Assembly: GCF_914767665.1 (NCBI RefSeq)
Contig: NC_059503.1
Location: 54,826,352 to 54,890,351, forward strand
Length of the DNA: 64,000 bases
Source: Harmonia axyridis
Taxonomy: Eukaryota; Arthropoda; Insecta; Coleoptera; Coccinellidae
Direction of reading: 5' to 3'
Positions 1 to 11,484 of the stretch are shown here, one piece after another. Numbering within the stretch: the stretch's first letter is position 1; each line of letters starts with the position of its first letter. The translations under genes were made by a program, and so were the position numbers. The notes under the pieces were generated by a model. That model searched no databases. It saw only the letters and a list, made by a program, of their open reading frames with translations, and was not told the DNA's origin.

Positions 1-609
1 ATTGTGAAAGTGATTTTTTTTGGTGTCCTTTTTTCATTCAGTAGCCCGAATTTGGTTTTTTCCTTTCTTTTTATAATTTTTATTTTTATAATCTTTTTCT
101 CTGTGGCAGCATTTATTATTTAAACTTACTTTAGAGTTTATAGGCAGAGCCTCAACTCTGTATCATGTTATAATAATAATACTATGCTCTCAATTCCACA
201 ATTGAGAATGTTTTTTTTTGTTGGCTTGATTTTTTTGTTGAACTGGTTCATATTTTCCGATATTATGCTAGAATATTTTATGGTTTTAGTGACGCTATCA
301 TTAAACATCAAGCTTGAAAGTGTTTTCATACATCTACATTCAAAATTTCAACTTCGTTGGTTTTTTTTTCATTAAAATGATTCTGTGCTACTTCATTCAT
401 GCGATTATCGTATCGCAGATCACAGACGTGATTTGTTATGATGTCATTGTTGTTGGTTTTTCTTATCCAGACGAGTTTGTTTGTTAGAAAATTGATATAC
501 GGAATATTCATGGCGAAGGTCATATAGAACCTCTCATCTGCCTAAAATAACTAACAATAATGACAAAATAATGAAACATATTCCATATATTCATATACAT
601 TCCATATAT
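1..609. other. AT-rich stretch without recognised gene
   Basis: Poly(T)-rich, low-complexity DNA. Short open frames occur on both strands, but their composition (Phe, Leu and Ile rich, from T runs) is what AT-rich noise gives. No splice-bounded coding block or terminal repeat was seen. Confidence 0.5.
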
Positions 610-1048
610 TCATATATGTGGCGTAATTAATGGATAATCCTGTACCGGCGAATAGGGGAGGTCATGGCCGACCAGAAAATGTAAAGTTATGTTCAGTAAA
701 AATATCATAGTTTTCGAGATATCGGACAATTTCATTTTTTTTCTAAAAAGTGCAAACATGAGGATTATCATACTTTTTTTCTCTTAATTAAGCAAGATGG
801 TAGGAATTTGGTAGGTTATTTCATAGTACAGCTATTTGAGAGTAAAATAAAAAACAATGCCCAAAGAAATAACAAGATTTGTGATCACAGCAATGAATTT
901 AGTGAGTGAAGGTGCACTTTTTAGAAAAAAATGAAATTGTCCGATATCTCGAAAACTATGATATTTTTACTGAACATTTTCTGGTCGGCCATGACCTCCC
1001 CTATTCGCCAGTACAGGATTATCCATTAATTACGCCACACCCTGTATA
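610..1048. mobile_element. Fold-back MITE with about 140-bp inverted arms
   Basis: The left arm starts near 618 with GTGGCGTAATTAATGG. Its reverse complement ends near 1038 and runs into CACCCTGTATA. The arms pair through a GGTCATGGCCGACCAGAAAA-type block and a CGAGATATCGGACAATTTCA block, leaving a loop of roughly 140 bp. There is no coding capacity, so it would have to be moved in trans. The family is unknown; the CCCTGTATA end is shared with other small elements in this window. Confidence 0.8.
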
Positions 1049-1099
1049 GAGTTCTGTAATCTTCAGAGACTGATATTACATATACTTAAAATCTCTTGA

Positions 1100-2215
1100 G
1101 GAATATTCATACTAGTATTTTTGAAAATGCGACTCTCAGGCTGAGGTGGATCCGACTCAATTTGGGTTCAGAAATGGGTATGGCACTCGTGAGGCCCTTT
1201 TCTCGCTGAATGTCCTCAATCAGAGTTGTAGAGTAGAATGTGAATGCCTGCTTTATCGATTACCGTATGCGTTAGACTGCGTGAGACATGATAAACTTGT
1301 AGAAGTTCTTGATAAGACCGGTATTGACAACGAAGATATTAACATTTCATAGCTATATAGGCTTGTGACAGCAGTTGTTAGAATCCAGAATGATTATAAA
1401 GGGAGTTAGGCAGGGCTGCATCCAGTCTCCGCTGTTGTTCAATATTTACTTCGAAGCTATTTTAAGGGAAGCTCCATAGAAAAGTCCAGAAAGCATAAGA
1501 GTAAATAGTGTCCTAATAAACAACACAAGATACGCCGATGATACCATAGTTCTTGCAGATACTATATAATTGTTAGTTGGGGTGATGAACATGCCATCTT
1601 TATCAATGTAACAAAAAACGAAGCAACTTCTGCTGGCAAAAATAAGCATAATTTCTCAATTCAGATATTGGGGCACTAACATCAACTGCCAATGCGACCC
1701 TTAAATTGGAATCAGATCAAGGATTGAACATGAAGCAGTACTTCATGAGACCTGATATTGGACTAGATCTCCAAATGCGGATTGAAAGATGCTATTTATT
1801 TTCCATTCTTTTATAGGGCTGCAAACGATGTACCTATTATCGATACATCGAGCGAAAAGGAATTGCAGGCGTATGAGATGTACCTCTATAGACGCAAATT
1901 TCGTGGGTACAAAAAATGACCAATGAAGAAGTACTTGCCCTGATGCTCAAACCACATTGGCATCAAAGGAAGGAAGAGCAGATATATTGGGCATGTATTG
2001 AGAGGTGCCAAATATGAGCAGCTGCGGTTGATAATTGAGGGTAATATACAGGACAGAAAATAGGTTGTTATAAGAAAAAATTCTTGGCTGAAAGGTTTGA
2101 GAAGATGGTTCGGTTGTACTTCCACCAACGTTTTTATAGCAGCGAATTATAGAATTATGATTGCCAGTTAGATCGTCAACATTTGTTAGGAGATGGCTTG
2201 CTAAGAAGAAGAAGA
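1100..2215 (+). pseudogene. RTE-type LINE, reverse transcriptase 3' half, degenerate
   Basis: Pieces of one reverse transcriptase appear in shifting frames. A DPTQFGFRNGYGTREALF block starts at 1146. It is followed by ALDCVRHDKLVEVL and then, near 1400, GVRQGCIQSPLLFNIY. The catalytic TRYADDTIVLAD block lies near 1528. The distal RTE-type region follows (WVQKMTNEEVLALM near 1898, then the segment leading to a WLKGLRRWFGC-like block near 2085-2115). The order and spacing match the endonuclease-reverse transcriptase pol of RTE LINEs. Several stops and frameshifts make it dead. The 3' end runs into a short AAG-repeat tail at about 2202, as expected of RTE copies. The 5' endonuclease half is absent. 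Confidence 0.8.
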
Positions 2216-2428
2216 GTCTTCATTGAACAGGCGCTCAAAAACATCTAATGTCATGTCATTGATTTCCAGGTAACCCTATTTTCACACATCAAATGACTGG
2301 GATAGTATCAAAGGCGTAGATCTTTTTTTTCTTGGAGGGGGGGGGTTAAAAAATGTGAGGTAAAGAATTTTGATTTAGAAGTTTAAATCAAATAACTCGA
2401 AATTTTTTTTTTCATTACCAATTCGGTT

Positions 2429-2847
2429 GTTCCTAAATTAGGGTTCCGGAGGAAAATGAGAGATTCCTAAGATGATTTCAAGAATAAAAAATCCCATGAA
2501 TATGAGCTCGGAAACGCTTTGTTTCCGAGACACAGGGTGCTTCTAGTGTGTCGTATTTTTTAGTGATGCTTATATCAGTTTATCAAATCTTTATTAATCT
2601 TCGCTACAGAGTGGGTAAATAAGATTAGCATATCACATAGTGAAATCTTCAAATTGGAATATCTATTGCCAATTCAAATTAATGAATATCTTGTGAAGGA
2701 AAGGTTATATGAGAAAAAAACACCTGTTAACACCTGTATCTCAAAAATAAAGTGTTTGGGGACTCTTGTTATAGGACTTTCTTTCTTAAAATAGTCCGAG
2801 AAATCTGCCATTTTCATTTGAACCTCCAATTTAGGAACACCGTGTAG
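2429..2847. repeat. Fold-back repeat, family F1, copy 1
   Basis: Both ends carry the same motif in opposite orientation: TTCCTAAATTAGGGTTCC at the left, and CCTCCAATTTAGGAACACC at the right. Internal blocks reappear at 29450-29950 and 42181-43250 (for example the segment containing CATATCACATAGTG and its complement). It is non-coding and belongs to a dispersed non-autonomous element. Confidence 0.65.
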
Positions 2848-3892
2848 ATAAATCAATTCAAAACAGTTTTGACAAATAAATTTGAATGAAACACAATAAA
2901 TTGTATAACACATCCCAGACAATTTTTCTCGGTGAATTACTTAGTTCAGTTCCTTAATAACTATAATATTGAAATTTTGTTACGAGAATGATACGTGAAA
3001 CCGAAAACATTGGGTAAGTGTATACCGTTGATGAATGCAAAATCACAGATGGCAAATAAGTGTCCGACACTTCGTACATAGACGTGTTCGTAGTTCAATA
3101 AAAGTAGATATTTATCTTGAAAGCGATAATAAATTCATGAACCGCAAAAGGGTTCGATTTTCTACATGTGTATTTCAGAGGAAAGTGAAATGAATATTGG
3201 TTGATTTTATGTGAAAATTTTCATTTTTCGTCTTCGCAAGAATTCTGCAATTTTATATTTTGGAAATCTTGGGGGAGGGGAGTAATTACCCCCAGTACAC
3301 TCTCCATTTCTCCGCCCTTGGCTAGTATTCTATGTCCTAATCTCTTTAGATCTATCACTTTTGCTCAGCGCTTATTCCTGGTATTTATATAGCCAGACTC
3401 GGTAGAAAATACGTTCCATTAATGATGGGACAACGGTCATACACGTTGTATGATTCATGGAATCGATATGGCAGTGAGTTTTCTTAATTTATTAATGTTC
3501 AATTGCTAGTATCTCCATGTCGGGCAAAAGGAATCGATCCTCATTTTGTATTCAGAGTGCAAGCGTCCATTTCAATCGGATAATTTTCCGACCTTGTTGT
3601 CTTCGGTTGGAAAATTATGGAAAGTGCTTAAATGCGTTATGTAAAACGGTTACGGCAAGGTATAAATCAGCCTGCCTCTATCGGTCCTTTTCTGACGATG
3701 AGAGCAATAGAGAAGGCAAGAAAACGACGAAAATTGGAAGTTTTAGGAGTCTGAATTGAGTCTCAAATTGGATTTGAGCCTGATGAAGAATTCGGGATGG
3801 ATTTCTGGCCATCGTTAAACACAATAACATTAGATAGACTTGCAAACGTTTGTGCATTTACAGGCTTCGTGAATATATTCGAAAATATAGGA
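2848..3892. other. No recognised gene
   Basis: AT-rich DNA with one C-rich patch near 3270-3330. An open frame at 3517-3759 (+) has basic, low-information composition and no splice or domain support. Nothing assignable was seen. Confidence 0.4.
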
Positions 3893-5307
3893 TATTTGAG
3901 GTATTCTTGAGAACAATAACTAAAACATCTACGTGATACGATATCGAATAAACGAGTACTCTCCTTCAATGACCGAGTGGGGATAGTCACAGTTGCGGCC
4001 TGCGTTATCGCTGAGGCTTGGATATTAGTCGTCCTCCAACAGTGGGATTGGTAACGATAATTTTATTTTATTGCATGCGTAAAAGAGTTCTGAGATTCTT
4101 TTCCGCCATACTACGGAAGTAAGAAATATAAAGGAAAACGAAAACAAATAATAAAGATTCAAATTATAAAATGGTACTTCGTTGGTCAATTAATTGGAGA
4201 GACAATTATTTCATTTATCGTTGCTTTTAATGATAGGCGATATTCCGCTATTTCTGAAATAATTACAAAAATTTAAAATTGTAGATGGATACAAACATGC
4301 AGCAATTGCAAGATTAATAAACCAACCTAAAATCATTAATGAAAATCATCTGAAAAAAGATGAAGATGTGTGTACTGCTGTCGAGAGCAATGCATCGAGT
4401 GAACAAATTGCTGAACAAATCGGTATGAGCAATAGAAGTGTTCGGAATATTTTGGAAAAGATTGGTTATCGATACTATAAGGTTGAAAAAAAAACAAGAA
4501 ATATTTCATTAGGAAAAAGTAGAGCATATGGGATTCTGTGAAGCGACTAAAATATAATGAAAATTTTTCATTTCTAAGCAATATCTTATTCACTGATGAG
4601 TCATCGCTTTCCTCGAATAGAAAACATCAACAGTGATCTAGGAAGGCTTAGCATCCAACTATTTCTGTGCGTACCCAGTATCCCCAAAAACTCAATGTTC
4701 GGATAGGATCAGGGAATTAAATCATAGGGCCGTTTTTATCTAAGGAAACTTAAACGTTGCCGAATATTTGGAGCTTTACCAGAATAAAATTTTTACGACA
4801 ATTCGACAGCTACGAATTAATTTCGATAATGTTTGGTTTCAACAGCATGGATGTACAAGTTAAAACGCAAGAATAGTCAAACAATATCTCAGGTCAATTT
4901 TTTCAGACCGTGTCATTTCTAAAAAAGAACGATCAAATGTTTGGTTTATGTGAAAGAAATTGATAAAGCAACGAATGCATTTTGGATCAAAATAATCCAA
5001 CTTCGTGCCGAAACAGCAAATATGCCGAATCTGCATAGAGATATGAGATAATAACTTTATATTTTATATTTGGCTACTCTTTCGTTCATCAACATGGATT
5101 ATTTGAATATTTAAATTAAATTTGTCGACCCTCGAGTTCGCAAAAATATATAATATTCAAACCGCAGCGTTAGTAGAGGCTGTAACTATGATCATCCCCA
5201 CTTGGCCATTGAAATATAACACTAGTTCATTCGACATCGTATCGCGCAGATGTTTTTTTTGTTCCACAAGACCATGGGTATTCTCTGAAATTTCCAAATG
5301 TATTCCC
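3893..5307 (+). mobile_element. Tc1-like element with long TIRs, family T-A copy 1
   Basis: Long imperfect inverted repeats flank a transposase relic. The inner left repeat contains CGAGTGGGGATAGTCACAG (about 3975) and the right one GATCATCCCCACTTGGCC (about 5191). Both continue outward through a GATACGATATCGAAT-type block. The same termini bracket 62655-63840 and the short derivative at 30840-31335. Length and layout fit a full-length Tc1-like element whose transposase has decayed. Confidence 0.75.
4270..5050 (+). pseudogene. Tc1-like transposase, heavily mutated
   Basis: Translated pieces show a helix-turn-helix segment (EQIAEQIGMSNRSVRNIL, about 4400-4455), then a degraded catalytic region in which LFTDES-like (about 4585) and FQQHG-like segments survive out of frame. 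Many stops. It lies inside the T-A element and should have bound its TIRs and cut at TA. The diverged copy at 62990-63700 shares long stretches of sequence, which supports one family. Confidence 0.6.
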
Positions 5308-7427
5308 GTAACCTGTAGATTAGCGACCCATCTGCGAAATATACGGTTGTTCAAAGAATTATTCAAACCTGAAATGTTCAGGATTATATTTGTGAATTGG
5401 TAGTTCATAACAATAAACCAATTTTTCAATTAATTTCAATTATTAACATTCAGAATTCGCATGACTTTCCTATTTGCTTTTGATACTTCTGTTACCGATG
5501 GAAAATAATTTTACACAATTCACATATTCCTTTGTAGTTTATACATTGTCAATGTATATGAACTTATGAACAGTCATATAGCTGCAAAATGTTCGAAATG
5601 CTAGGTAAGTTCTGAATTTGTTTCAGGAATGTAACGAACGGAAATCATTTATGCTTTTGAAAACCACTGTTGTGAGTGAATTCGATTAGCAATTGAAAAA
5701 TTTCCAATAGATTTGCGGGAGTATATGAAATCGTTCCCTAATTATAAAACTTTACTAATAGCTTCTATATAGTATCTTTCTCCAGCGTTTAATATCCGGG
5801 ATAATACTTCGTTCAAAGAGGAAAGTGCAAATTGAGTCCAAAGTGAATTTGAGCTATTGATTTCACTGAAGAAATTTAAGTAGGTATACTGAATGAACAA
5901 GACAAGATATTTAGTAGTATTTGTACCGAGTTGCTCCAGTAGAGAATTCTCAAAATGATTGGTATTGAATGTTGAATGAATAAAAACCGAATAGAGAATT
6001 TTGTTTGAAAGTAATTTATCTGAAGTGAAGAAAATAGCGTTCAATACAGTAAGGAATCAATTGTTATGCAGCAACACTCCACTCCATCAATCTGTGAAGC
6101 CAATATATTAACTTCAGACGGAGAATTTCGCAGGATTCAACTGAAAAAGTTTGAATTCGATGAAAAAACTGATAGAATGAAACCCAGTTGGATATTTCTT
6201 AATGATGATAGGTACCCAATATTTATTTTGTAAAACGGTATTTGAAATTTCGTATATTTCGTCAATATTTTACTATTTTGGGCAATATTTCTAAGGGGTG
6301 TAGATTTCAGAACTATTTTTATTGAAAACAGTACTTCCGATTAAAAGAAGAGAAGCGTATGTCTTTTCATTTGAAATTTTGGATTTTCGAATTGTTGCCT
6401 CAAAATTTGAATTATTGGGATAGATACTAGAAATTTGTTGTGAAATTTATCTTTGAAACAAACCAAATTACATGATGAATGAAATCTCCAGTGCCGTATC
6501 TTCGAAGGTCAAGAAACATTTTTCGAAAAAAACATATGAAAACTTCCCTCTAATGTTTTGAACGTATAAGGTGTTGAATTACGAACAACTTATTCTGGGA
6601 CATCCTTTATATACAATACAAATTTCGATCTCATATAACACGATGCAATGTAACTTTTAAATTAAACTCCTCATTATTTTTTTCGATTCATTTTTCCTTT
6701 ATTCTTTCTTTTCTCTTATTGATTAAAAAAATTAAGATAAGATGTTCATTATCAAACACTTTAATGAGTTCTGCTTAGAAATATTATAATGTTGTGTTAT
6801 TATTCATTAATATATTGTTATCAATGACAGAGCAGTGAATGCAGCTCTTTTAATTATATACGTTATCGGATAACTTGGATCGGCATATTCAGATACACCG
6901 AGAGTCATTAGTCTTTCTGTTAGGATCTGAAATTAATTATTCCCTTTTGCATATCATATAACACGTTTGTTAGGATTCAGCAAACAGATTATACATTTAT
7001 TATACACTCTACAAATATCAAATTATCCCTCAAAGGTATGAAATATCCAAAGGATGATTTTAGCATACAAATATCCAAAAGTATGCTCTCTTATTAATAT
7101 TTTAAAACATGGGATGTTACGATTGAATGCTTAAAAAAATTATTCGCACCATTGGTGAATGCAATAATTTTGCAATAATAATATAAAATGAGCATTCCTA
7201 CATCTTGGGTTCAATATTATAGCTTCTCGTGTGAACATTATGTCAAGAAATTATACAGAATTTATTGAGAGTGCTAAACAGATTTATGAAATTCTTCTTC
7301 TCATCGGACAGAGTATTTGACAATATTTATTCTATCAAGTTGTAATGATATTTTCTCTATAGATAAAATATCGTGAAGAGAATCTGGGTAAAATTTGCAT
7401 TATGAATGAAAATGTTGTACAGGGTGA
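5308..7427. other. AT-rich stretch without recognised gene
   Basis: Two open frames meet near 6045. One is about 100 codons on the minus strand (5742-6044). The other is about 70 codons on the plus strand (6022-6232), with acceptor-like CAG at 6047-6049 and donor-like AGGTACCC near 6211. Neither is longer than expected by chance in such AT-rich DNA, and I recognise no domain, so they are not called. Confidence 0.4.
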
Positions 7428-7790
7428 TAAGTTCGACAAACTTCAGGGGCTGATTCAGTATGAAAATAGTATATTGTGCAACAACATGTTGCACACTATA
7501 CTTTTCCTACAACTGCACAAATTTCAATAATTCAAGTACTGGACTTGATTCAAATCAAAATGGCCTTCGTTGACAGTATGTGCTAATTTATTGCGTTTCC
7601 ATAGAAACGACTCAAACGCCCAATTTCATTGGTCTACCAAGCGAGGTGTGGGCAAAGTGCCGTGAGAAATAACATTTCTCACAGTATGAGCAATCATAGT
7701 TTTGAAATTGAGTAAGCTATAAAGAATACGCTACATTTTCATAGCAGTTGTAGGAAATAGTTATTTATAATACAAGTGCAGAATTCTTGT
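7428..7790. repeat. Small fold-back element with CAGGGTG end
   Basis: It starts with TACAGGGTGATAAGTTCG and contains the hairpin GTGCAACAACATGTTGCAC near 7476. An inner arm TTTTCCTACAACTGC (about 7500) recurs inverted as GCAGTTGTAGGAAA near 7745. Non-coding. Confidence 0.45.
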
Positions 7791-7894
7791 GATATTTTTT
7801 CACGAGTTCAAAATTCAAAAACGAGTCACTGAGTGGCTAGTTTTCGAATGAACGAGTGTTAGAATGAGCCTTCTTTAAGAGTATTATACATTGA

Positions 7895-8343
7895 GAGGGG
7901 TTTATACCATGTGGCATTCTCGTGATCTGCCAAAGTTCAACTTCTCTCTCCCCAGCGATTTTGAGATCTCACCACTTTTCAGGACGAGTGAAGCAATCTC
8001 AAATGCTTCTTTTCTAGGACATGCAAGAATTCAATACACTTACGTTTCAACGTCTTTATTTTTAATTTTAATTGAACCGCATTTTTAGCCTTTGACAAGA
8101 ATTTTTGTAGGAAATTTCTATATGAAAATTCATAAAAAATAAACCTTTGTACGGAAAGTTACAAAATACCTATATTTATTATTCAAGAAGAAATTCAAAT
8201 TATCCTTTTCTTTTCATTTCAAAATATTAATGAATAAGGACTTTCCAAAATGAATAATAGGGAAAACCTCATATAAATCGATGATCTCTAGCGTGAAATG
8301 AAGCGTACTAATTTTTGAACTGATCGCTGAAAGGGTATAGACC
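7895..8343 (+). mobile_element. TTAA-bounded MITE (family P), copy 1
   Basis: The left terminus GAGGGGTTTATACCATGTGG and right terminus ATAGACCCCTC are followed by TTAA. The right subterminal block (TTTTTGAACTGATCGCTGAA) matches the right ends at 13515, 16623, 30329 and 37510. GAGGG ends next to TTAA resemble piggyBac-type target use. No transposase is encoded. Confidence 0.6.
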
Positions 8344-8439
8344 CCTCTTAATGCTGTAATACTAAGTCAATAAAATACAGTGAAAACAAAAGAGCGATTC
8401 AGTATTCTCCGTAAATTTTATTTTATCTCCATTAACGAC

Positions 8440-8718
8440 TGAAATGTGATTTTATATTGAATATTAAATTATATGCATGATATAACTTTCCGAACAAACC
8501 TTTATTTTTTTTATTAATTTTCACATAAAAATATTATACAAAAACGCTGAGAATTCAGTTCTTTTAAAATTAAAAATAAAGACGTAAAAACGTATTTTGA
8601 ATGTTTGCATGTACTAGAACAGGACGGCAAATCTGAGGAACGTTTGAAATTGCTTCACGCATCCTGAAAAGTAGTGGGATCTGAAAAACACGAGAATGCC
8701 ACGTGGTATAAACCCCTC
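8440..8718 (-). mobile_element. TTAA-bounded MITE (family P), inverted partial copy
   Basis: The last 200-plus bases are an inverted, diverged copy of the start of 7895-8343. They end in CCACGTGGTATAAACCCCTC followed by TTAA at 8719-8722. Together the two copies form an 820-bp fold-back structure. Confidence 0.6.
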
Positions 8719-8722
8719 TTAA

Positions 8723-10890
8723 ATATTGATGGATTCTTTATTTTATGTCAAATTTTTCTCGTTTGCAAAATATTTAAATTGACGGTTCAATTAGAAATAA
8801 CATTGTTTTACCCATTTCATTATATTAACCTTGTACCAGAAGAAAAGTAGAATTTCAAGATACATTTCAATCTCAACTTTCATCTGATCTTGAATAGGTA
8901 TGTTATTTTTTGAATTCTTGATTAAAGTAATTTTAGATTTATTTGCCTTCATAGACGAATATTGACATAGAAATAGTGGAGAAAGAGGTTTTGTTTTTTT
9001 GTGGTAAGTAGATCAAAAACTTCATAACTCATTCACATAGAACAGCTATATGGCTGAAATTTTTTGAAGCTGACTTTAAAAGTATCCTTTATGTATTCAT
9101 AAAATTCAAGCGAATATTGGCGAGTAATTTATTACAAACAGAACAGTGAAAAATTATAATTCTAGAATCATGCGGAAATTTGCATAGAACTTAAATTTCA
9201 TAACTAATTATCAAGTTTCCAATCGTTACCGAACACTGCTAACTCCAAAATCATGGAACTCATTTGGTCATTAACGAATCTAGAGCTTACTCTGAAAATT
9301 TCTAAGAAACAGTCCCTAGGTTATTTCCTTTGAGAGTTAGCCTGTTCACGGATAGATGGACATAATTTGATTTGATTATATATAATTCATCGATGGTCTA
9401 ACTCCATCATTTGCGACCCTCTAGACATCTTAGAAATGAATATTTTATGTGAACTCGGGTTCGAACACCTCGAGAGGAGAGTTATGTTTTGATTTTCCTA
9501 ACATTTTTGGAGATATTTGATGTGATTTTTGGTTCGGCCCTATCCGACGTGTGAACTGAAAATTTCCAAGATTATTCAAATTATCTTTGAAGTGAACTAT
9601 TTTACAGATATATTATTTGAAGTCAATAGCAAGGCCTCCTAAATAATAAAATTTTCCCCGTTTCATTGAATTTTCATTAAATATTTCATTATACCCAATA
9701 TTTTTTTAGAATACTATATTTTTTTCAAATTATAACTTATATTTCAGGCTTTATCCATGAATATGAATATTTTTATATTTTGTTAATATTCAATACAGGC
9801 TATTCTAAATTCCATTATTTTATCATGTAAAAAACATTTTTTTCGATACACAGTAGCTTTTTCAGAATCTTTGAAAATGTAAGAAATCTGAAGAAGCTAC
9901 CGTTCAGCGAAACAATTGTTATTTACATAATAAAATAGTCAAAAGTAGAATAAATTGTATTTAATATCAATAAAATGGATTTCCACCAAATAACGACAAA
10001 TTACATCAAATACTCTATACTTTGTAATATTACATACCATGTAATTGTGATGTAAAATACCAAAAAAAAATGAGATTTTATTTGATGAATTCGTAGAGGA
10101 TAAAATTATGCCATTAGAAAATAAATTATTCAAAATACATTATGAGTCATTGTAAACATATCCCAGGCAATTTATAATAGGTAGTAATATAACGCATATA
10201 TTCTGAAACATGTGCATGTTATCACATAATTTGCATATCGAAACATTGTTATTCCACTATTCACACAAAACTGGGAAATATCACCTGAAAAGCTCTGTGA
10301 CGAATGCGTCCCGGGAGACTAGGATTATCTACATAAATGATGCTCTAGAGAGAAATTAAGTGGAAAATTTATCGAACTAAACGAATTTCCAAGTTTATTT
10401 CTAGACAAGCAGAAAAAACTGTAAAGAAGACTACCTTCTAATATCAAACAACAAATCAAATGAAGCAAATACCCCAGTTCAAGCAACCATAGAACCTAAC
10501 GTTCTATGCGAGGAAGCCCAGAAACAAAACAAAGAACAAAGTCTATCTCTCTCTCTATAAACCCTTCCGGTAGGGGACTCATCTAAAACTCTTCCTTACT
10601 CTAGTTACCACAGGAAATTCATCAAAATATGGGATAAGTGTGGGTTGAATCGATACTTCTACCTTCTAAAGTCAAGCCGATCATAGAAAAGTGAAGAAGA
10701 GACTCATCTAAATTGTGAACTGACAACGGAATTATGCCTGAAAACAAACAACAGCTAAGAGACAACAGGCAAAGCCAACTAGATATGACAGAAATTCGAA
10801 CCTACTAATCAAAAATCAAAATGAAAATGTACACAAACACAGATTTACCATAGAATACGTTATTATGAACTTAGAGGGATTCGTAAAACC
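8723..10890. other. AT-rich stretch without recognised gene
   Basis: Mostly low-complexity A/T DNA. From 10260 to 10860 base composition is more even, but all frames are closed by stops and no splice-bounded exon or repeat end was found. Confidence 0.45.
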
Positions 10891-11290
10891 TGTGTTTCTG
10901 GTCTGAGCGTCCTCGGCCGGCGGTCTTATCCACGTTCGAAGGACTAGTGGTCCCCGAAGAGCAACATTTTCACGTTCAATGTCCGATTTATGTCATGGTT
11001 TTCTGTTTATGGAATAGTCGGACACGTCACTGCACGGCGTCCCTTTCACGTCGGATATCGACGTTCGACTGTTTTCAAGGAATGCTCGAACGGATGGAGC
11101 CCCTTTGTGGATTCTGTGTGCGAGGATCTGCTCTATGGACGTCTGCGCACAACGGGGTGGTTTCTGGAACGGGGGACGCACAGCGTCCCCGCGTAGGTGT
11201 AGTCTGCCGGATTCGTCGAACAGGATGGAAAACAAAAATCTCAAGCGCTTTTTGCATACTCTTCAATTCATTTCCTCAGAAAATCTCATA
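10891..11290. other. GC-richer island, function unclear
   Basis: A 350-bp block rich in CpG (CGTCCTCGGCCGGCGGTC and similar) within AT-rich surroundings. It has overlapping open frames on both strands (for example 10947-11291 + and 10993-11244 -). Because all frames open together in GC-rich sequence, none can be preferred. It could be a promoter or first-exon zone, an LTR fragment or a diverged repeat. Confidence 0.35.
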
Positions 11291-11484
11291 GATCACTGGA
11301 AAACTAGTTATGCACAGAGGGAAAAGTTCTGACTGAACTGATGAAAAAGAAAAGGAAAGAAGAGGTATTTAACTCTTGCATCTCAAACTAATATATTCTT
11401 CATTTTATCTGTCTTGATTCAGGTATTCCGAATTTCAAGCATTAGAACTTTTTTACTTTTTTGTTAGCAGTTTCTACTGATATA

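Noticed and set aside
5742..6044. 100-codon minus-strand open frame, adjoining a 70-codon plus frame with splice-like ends (6022-6232)
   Set aside because: In DNA this rich in A and T a few frames of this length are expected by chance; no domain, codon bias or repeat match supports either.
9440..9480. tRNA B-box-like GGGTTCGAACACC
   Set aside because: No A box at the right distance and no cloverleaf could be drawn.
10925..10990. Possible tRNA-like fold around CACGTTCGAAGG
   Set aside because: Stem pairing fails and there is no anticodon arm.
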